From Lyophyllum atratum (lineage: Eukaryota; Basidiomycota; Agaricomycetes; Agaricales; Lyophyllaceae), in NCBI GenBank assembly GCA_014905825.1, contig JACGCN010000111.1, forward strand, positions 1 through 48,647: a stretch of DNA of 48,647 nt, written 5' to 3'. The notes under the pieces were generated by a model, which saw only the letters and a list, made by a program, of their open reading frames with translations, searched no databases and was not told the origin of the DNA. The translations under genes and the position numbers were made by a program. Of the stretch, positions 43,084 to 48,647 are shown piece by piece (the first letter of the stretch is position 1; the number at the start of each line of letters is the position of its first letter).

Positions 43084-45888
43084 TCAACGTAATTCCGGAG
43101 AGGTATATGTACCACCCACTAAACAAAGGTTTCGAGCCGTGAATTGGACGTTAGTGACTGGCGTCCGTTTCGTCGGGAATGTTGCTATGAGGTCAGTGCT
43201 GTACATACTGGTTAGCATCAACTATGGTCAAAAGGAGCCGCCGTACGTTTCAGAATTATCGTCCTCTCCATAACTTTGTGATGCGGTCTCTCCATTTGCC
43301 AGACCCATCGTTCCGTTTTCCCGTGGTTTCTCTTTCTGCCCTCCGGCACTCTTTACATCCCAGCATCGCACGGTGCAGTCAGCGCCCCCACTTACCAGCA
43401 ACGACGATTCCATGCTGAAAGCAAGGGAGTAGATGGACGCGCTATGTCCCGTCATTTTCTTGATCCTTTTTCCAGACCCAATATCCCATATATTGATAGC
43501 AAGATCTTCTCCTGTAGAGGCGTAAATAGATGAAAGCGCTGAATAATCGCATATACAAACCCGCGCTTGCTAAATAGCGTCCGTCAGGGCTGATAGCAAG
43601 AGAGGAGACGGCCCCCTGGTGTCCAATGAAGACACGAACACAAGACCCACGCTGAATGTCCCACAGCCGCGCTGTCCAGTCACTTGAACCAGTCGCAAGG
43701 TATAGTGAGTTCGGGTGAAATTGAACACACTGTCCAAAAACGATGGATACATAGAAGAAGAGAGGATGAAATCCTGACGTACATCAACATCGCTCAAGTG
43801 TCCAGCATATACCCTCAGACACGAGGTACGGTCAGTCGACCAGAGTCTAGCGGTCCTATCGCGGCTTGCGGTGGCAAAATATATGCCCATAGGGCTCCAT
43901 TTTACATCCCATACCGGGTTTTCGTGCCCGCGGAATGCTACAATATTGGTCATGGTATCCATAGACCATAGTCGAGCCGTTGCATCCGCAGAAGCTGAAA
44001 GGAGGTACTTGGGAGGGGTAGCAGATCCACCAACAGGGTCAAATGCGACTGAATATACAGGCCCACTGTGCCCAATTAGTTTTCGAGTGGTGGTCCCTTT
44101 TTTCTCTCGTATCTTGTGCAGGGACGAAGCTGAAAGTCGATGTTCAGGCCTAATTCGGGGAAATACATCAGAAAAGAACTTGACTGACCGTCCTTGATGG
44201 AACTGGAAGAGAAATCGCTCCTCAGCCCTTGGAGTCTTTCCCCCTTCAAACTCCAGAGCCTAATATAGCTCTCGGCAAATCCAGCAGCCATGAGTGAAGT
44301 ATCTTGGGAAAATGTACAGCACGGTGCACTGTAGATGCAACAAATGAAATTTAGGCGCAGAGGGAGGAGAGGAAACCCTACCCTTCTGCAACATCGTGCA
44401 GAGTATAGGCACATATACTTGGAAGAGCACGAGCCCTCACAGTGCCGGCTTGTGGAGAGTTAACATCAATGTTTGCGAGGACAGAAGGTTCGAGGCGTAT
44501 TCGTTTTCGTGCATCACGGACATTACTGACCTCCCTCTCAACATCGACCGTCTTGAAGGTGGGGGGATGGGGAGGAAGGTCAACTCGGTTGGCATCACCA
44601 TCCCTGGCAGAGTTACCGGTCTTGGAAATTGGAAGTCGTACTGCGCCGTGGGATCTCTTTCAACCATTGCTTGTTCTCTCAAGACTCGCTCAGCCTCTGT
44701 ACGTAGCTCATCTGAGATCGGAGCCGGGCCCAGCTTGAGATCACCCTTTGAGGAATTGAACGCCTGGGGGTTGGTGAAGCTAGCGGCTGCGGATCCACCT
44801 GTTTTGGGTAACAATGATGATAGCAAACCTGTCGACTCTTCCCAAGCATGGGGCGAAACGGCAGATGGATTCGAGGAGGTTACTATATTTCAGGTAAACA
44901 AGATATTATACGCAGAATGCACAGGAAGTGTATAGTTACCATCGAAGCGAAGATGATTATTCACGACCCGCATGACGGCGGCACGGCCTCGTTTTCCCTT
45001 CTCACCAGTAAATCCGTCACCGGCACCGAAAGCCTCGCCTCCAACGCCTTCCGTAAGCCATCCAACAAGAAGGCCAAAGCCAGAACGGCTCATCCGAACA
45101 GAGAATTTTTCATTTCGGAAACGCTGCGCCAGTTCATCATTCTGGACATGCGCTGGAAGCAGCAGAGTTGAGATATGATGGAGTGTCGCGCTATGAGATG
45201 GTGATAGCGATGAGGAGAACGTGGAGAAGAACCGCAAGGCTAAGGTACACGCGTCAACCGAGTGACTGGACCGAGAAAAATCAAGCTGTGGATACCTGCG
45301 TCTTTGAATCCATGCTGGATGAGATCCAGGTAGAAATGACAGAAAATCGGGAACAAAATAGGCCGAAATTCAGGCTAGGAGTCTGTGGTCATGGCTGTAC
45401 ATTGAGCGCGCCGAAGAGAGACATACCCTGTACATGTCTAAAGATCCATCGACCCATGCCTCGAGCTCTCGGAAACCCTCCTGTTTATCAGTGGGATCCA
45501 GTGAGAGTATCTCTTCTGCACCAACCGAGCCGATGCTTGCTATCAGATTCTGTATGTTGGACGGGTTTCCCATCGCTGTGAGTTCCTGCAGCACACTAGA
45601 CGAATCCTTGAAAATATTCTCCCCTGGGACGAGACGGTTTATGTGCAAACACGGCAAGCGTTCTAACTAGCTCATCTGCATCGATGGTCTCCGGCCCTTG
45701 CCCTTATCATCTGGGGACGCTGCCTCGATTTCATCGAGGAGGGCTTTCTCTGCTGCAGTGTGGCCACGGGAAACGTAGATATTCGAGTACGACGCGATCT
45801 GTTTGAGACGAGTTCTGTGAGGATTCTTGCGAGGGAGATGGGGCCGCTGGGGATTGTGAGGACGCTGGGGGAGTTTGCAAACAGACAT
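43084..45888 (-). CDS. taf5: TFIID subunit TAF5 (LisH, TAF5-NTD2, WD40)
   Basis: TAF5 is a scaffold of the general transcription factor TFIID (and SAGA in some fungi). The LisH region is split between frames: DRVVLEYLR in one and SRGHTAAEKALLDEIEAASP in the next, one base apart at 45771-45773. The NTD2 domain then reads NPSNIQNLIASIGSVGAEEI, LELEAWVDGSLDMYRPEF, FPIFCHFYLDLI, and FFSTFSSSLSPSHSATLHHI, down to RMSRSGFGLLVGWLTEGVGG and VVNNHLRFD. After a Pro-rich stretch the WD40 repeats include MDTMTNIVAFRGHENPVWDV, IYFATASRDRTARLWSTDRT, RVYAGHLSDVD, and TGHSASIYSLAFSMESSLLV SGGADCTVRCWDVK. The last exon reads DLIATFPTKRTPVTNVQFTA and ends at TGA 43084-43086. The true start is unsettled; ATG 45888 is a choice of convenience, and an upstream exon is possible. 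Confidence 0.85.
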
Positions 45889-45941
45889 ACTATGGTACAC
45901 TGCCAAAAGTGGTGGCGCTGTTGGCAATGGCATGCTGATAT

Positions 45942-45956
45942 CACGTGTTGCACGTG
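45942..45956. promoter_or_regulatory. Paired CACGTG sites in the TAF5/MAD2 promoter
   Basis: TCACGTG at 45942-45947 and CACGTG at 45951-45956 lie 9 bp apart, centred about 60 nt from both the TAF5 and MAD2 starts. The spacing puts both on nearly the same face of the helix. Confidence 0.4.
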
Positions 45957-46010
45957 GACGTTCAGATCCTAGTCGCGTCGTGCTGGACTTGGACCAGGAC
46001 CACCACCACC

Positions 46011-46844
46011 ATGGCCTTCAAGCAAGCAAACCGTCAGGCAATTACTCTCAAAGGATCTACTACTCTCGTCACAGAGTTCTTCAAATATGCCGTAAACACG
46101 TGCGTACGTTGCCAGCTCTCCTGAAAGAGCCACTCTCCAACTCGTTCACAGCATACTGTTCCAGCGTGAAGTATACCCATCCGAATGATTTTCACATGGT
46201 GAAAGAAGTATGGACAGACCGTGATCGTCACTCAGGATCTTGCCCTTGAGAAACCTTGAGAGGTATGCAGACTCTGTCTGTAGCAATGATCTGAGAATTA
46301 CATTATCAGGATTCTCAAACAGGTCAGAGTGAGCACCTACTGGTATATATGTATTGGACCTGGGAGACTGATACCAACGCAACAGAGTGGCTTCTCACCG
46401 GATCTGTCACGCAGCTTGTCCTCGCCATCATTTCCAAAGATACTCGAACACCCTTGAACGATGGGTGTTTGACATCAAACTTAGAACAACCGACAGACTC
46501 GACAGAACCGTAATGTCATGTTTGCTGCATGCTCGATGGGGATCTAACTACTACCACTGTACAGGATATCAGCGAAGCCTGAAGCAGAAATTCAGTCCGA
46601 AATCCGTCGGGCGATTCTGAAGCAGATAATTTCGATGGTGACCTATCTACCGGTGATTCAAGAGCCAACAGTGTTCAACATCTTGGCGTATACGTCGGAG
46701 TCGGCAGATGTGCCAGCTGGAGAGTGGGTTGACACAGATCCGCTGGCGATCGAGGCAAGTAAGAGCCAGCAGGTGAAGATGAGGAGCTTCAGCACGGATG
46801 TGCATCGGATTGAGGCGATGGTGGCATATCGATACGAGGAGTAG
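46011..46844 (+). CDS. mad2: Spindle checkpoint protein MAD2 (HORMA domain), frame disrupted
   Basis: MAD2 binds Cdc20 and delays anaphase until kinetochores attach. ATG 46011 reads MAFKQANRQAITLKGSTTLV TEFFKYAVNT. An intron follows, then ILFQREVYPSE. There the frame breaks: an extra base at 46186 creates an immediate TGA, yet DFHMVK continues one base on. A second shift at about 46205 leads to KYGQTVIVTQDLALE, and a third at 46254 restores LER before an intron. Downstream exons are intact: ILKQV, WLLTGSVTQLVLAIISKDTR TPLERWVFDIK, then AKPEAEIQSEIRRAILKQII SMVTYLPV, and VFNILAYTSES..PAGEWVDTDP..QVKMRSFSTDVHRIEAMVAY RYEE, stop 46842-46844. Three shifts within 70 nt of an otherwise conserved gene suggest sequence error, but a decayed copy cannot be excluded. 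Confidence 0.85.
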
Positions 46845-47120
46845 GTAAACGGGCAGTGTATAATTAGTAGAGGAACTGTAGTAAAGCAGCGTGGATCAAC
46901 CCATGAAGTTGGGTCTGCTACCGAGTTGACCGATGGGATCAAGTCAAGATTGTCATGGTCACAAACAACATCTACAAAGGAAGTCAGACCCAGCTCAGAT
47001 TACCGCCTTCTTCCCTCCTTTGTCTCCCTCCTTCCCCTCCTTCTCTACCTCCCCTCTCCTTTCTTTTCTACTTGTCTGGCCGGACCCGGACCTCTCCTTT
47101 TACACTTACCCGCATCCACC

Positions 47121-48647
47121 ATGGGCGAAAGCTGGTTCCATAGAGAGTTCCTCGTCCCGCGAAGGCTTGCCTTTAACGTCATCTTTTATGGTCTCCATCT
47201 AGGCCTCTTTGCGTATGGCTGGTACAGTCAGGTACGCTGTTTCTCCATAGTCTGTCTTTTGGATCCCCTTACCTATGCTCGTCCACAGCAAACTAACCAG
47301 AGATTGGCTGGTCTCAACACTCTGGGGTTTTCCGTCTGGTCTTCACGCGGCGCTGGCCTTGTCCTGGCCTTTGACGGTGGCTTGATCCTCATACCAATGC
47401 TGCGCAACATCCTCCGCGTTGTTCGCCCCAGACTGACTTGGCTTTTCCCCGCGGACGAGAACATTTGGTTTCATCGACAGGTTGCTACTCCATGGCCTTC
47501 TGGGCAGTGGTTCACACCACGGCACACTATGTCAACTTCATCAACGTCGAACGAACCCGTATGTCCTGCTCTTCTTGTTTAATTTCAGCTTAGATCAATA
47601 CCCGTTCAGAAATCCGGAAACAAACCGCTCTCCAGATTCACTACACACAGCCAGGTGGCATAACCGGTCACTTTATGCTCCTAATAATGTTTGCCATGTA
47701 CACGACTGCCCATCACAAGATACGTGCCCAATGCTTTGAGGCCTTTTGGTACACCCCACCACCTTGCATTCTTCTTTATGATTGGTCTGTATACCCATGC
47801 CACTGGATGTTTCGTCCGTGATTCCGTCGACCCGGATCTTGTCCCGTACTTCCCCTTCTACTCTACGGATCACTGCATTGGGTATTTGAGCTGGAGGTTC
47901 ATCATCTGGCCTGGAATTATCTACTTCGGCGAGCGTGTTTACAGGGAATATCGTGCCAGGAGAGCTACCCGTTTGTCCAAGGTTCTTGTTCACCCTAGTG
48001 GTTTGTACACTTATACAACTCTCCCTGTATCTTGGGCTGATTTTCTATTCGGATAGGCGCCATGGAGCTTCGAATTGTTAAGCCGAGTTTTAAATATACC
48101 GCTGGGCAATGGTTGTTCGTTCAAGTCCGGAGATCTCTCGCTGGCAATGGCATCCAGTCAGTGGTCCCTACTGATCAGCTGACAGTATCTAATGATGACT
48201 TTTTACGACAGTTCACCATCACGTCTGCTCCTGAAGATCCGTATGTTTCAGTCCACATTCGTCAAGTGGGTGACTTCACCCGTGGACTCGGTGAACGACT
48301 CGGCGTTGGCCCATCAGTAGTTGCGGCCATGACGCAGGCCGCGATGAAAGGTGCTGAGAAGGACCAGAAGACAGGCAGTCGTGGAGACTTCGTAGAGCTT
48401 GATTCTGGCGCGAACGCTACCCCTCTCCCCGCGATTAGAATTGATGGACCATATGGCGCACCAGCTGAAGATGTCTTCAACGTCGAAGTGGCAGTCCTGA
48501 TTGGCGCGGGTATCGGTGAGCCTTCACGTCGACTCTCGATAAATCACAGCCCCATAATTTGGTACCAGGTGTTACTCCATTCGCTTCAATCCTTAAGCAT
48601 ATTTGGTACAGGCAGAAGAAAGGCAACCTTGGGACGCTGCGTCGTGT
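47121..48647 (+). CDS. noxA: NADPH oxidase NoxA-type (gp91phox-like), 3' end beyond window
   Basis: It makes superoxide by passing electrons from NADPH through FAD and two haems across the membrane; in fungi it controls differentiation and fruiting. ATG 47121 reads MGESWFHREFLVPRRLAFNV, then FYGLHLGLFAYGWYSQ, intron, RLAGLNTLGFSVWSSRGAGL, NILRVVRPRLTWLFPADENI WFHRQVA. The haem helices have SMAFWAVVHTTAHYVNFINV, GHFMLLIMFAMYTTAHHKIR, and FEAFWYTHHLAFFFMIGLYT HATGCFVRD, with the paired histidines. Next are WRFIIWPGIIYFGERVYREY, MELRIVKPSFKYTAGQWLFV Q, and the FAD motif HPFTITSAPEDPYVSVHIRQ VGDFT. IRIDGPYGAPAEDV and VLIGAGIGVTPFASILKHIW start the NADPH domain. Apparent single-base shifts lie near 47487 (missing), 47754-47757 (extra C) and 48128 (missing C). 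No EF hands are seen, so NoxC is unlikely; NoxB lacks support. Confidence 0.9.

Noticed and set aside
47000..47075. Pyrimidine-rich tract upstream of noxA as an independent gene
   Set aside because: Open frames there result from the CT-rich leader; the tract fits a promoter or 5' UTR.

Overview
The window looks like nuclear DNA of a filamentous basidiomycete, most likely an Agaricomycete. Genes are dense and interrupted by many 45-65 nt introns with GT-AG (rarely GC-AG) borders. Several families have fungal architectures: HisH-HisF fusion, pseudouridine glycosidase-kinase fusion, Pal1, NoxA-type NADPH oxidase, cytochrome b5-fused desaturase. I found no tRNA, rRNA or CRISPR array. Coordinates run from the start codon to the stop codon and include introns.

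Layout. 0-9 kb: the tail of a membrane protein, a 75 bp LINE 3' fragment, then moaE and a pseudouridine glycosidase/kinase gene diverging from a 73 bp promoter. An IRC3-like helicase follows, whose stop end overlaps the kinase gene by 35 nt, then the mitochondrial ADP/ATP carrier. 9-16 kb: SIZ/PIAS SUMO ligase, nudC, ESF1, and a small secreted precursor made of four tandem Lys-Arg-bounded peptides. 16-24 kb: an EED/ESC-like WD40 protein, a complex I B14.7-type subunit, a RAP1-like BRCT/Myb protein, rps16, mitochondrial uL4, and an unrecognised gene. 24.28-25.37 kb: a 5'-truncated non-LTR retrotransposon with a perfect 15 bp target-site duplication. 25.8-36 kb: RAD51, phosphoglycerate dehydrogenase, HIS7, Pal1, a delta-8-type sphingolipid desaturase, and rpl13. 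36-48.6 kb: a MetE-like protein, a single-pass surface protein, two uncharacterised genes, TAF5, MAD2, and a noxA gene that runs off the window.

The genes are mostly housekeeping. Many are arranged as divergent pairs with short shared promoters: moaE/psuGK, siz1/nudC, ESF1/peptide precursor, eed/complex I subunit, rps16/uL4m, PGDH/HIS7, Pal1/desaturase and TAF5/MAD2. The most distinctive locus is the Kex2-type repeat peptide precursor at 15.57-16.00 kb.

Several conserved genes (psuGK, TAF5, MAD2, noxA) carry single-base frame disruptions, some in short homopolymers. These look more like residual sequence or assembly errors than true pseudogenes, but that cannot be settled from this sequence alone.
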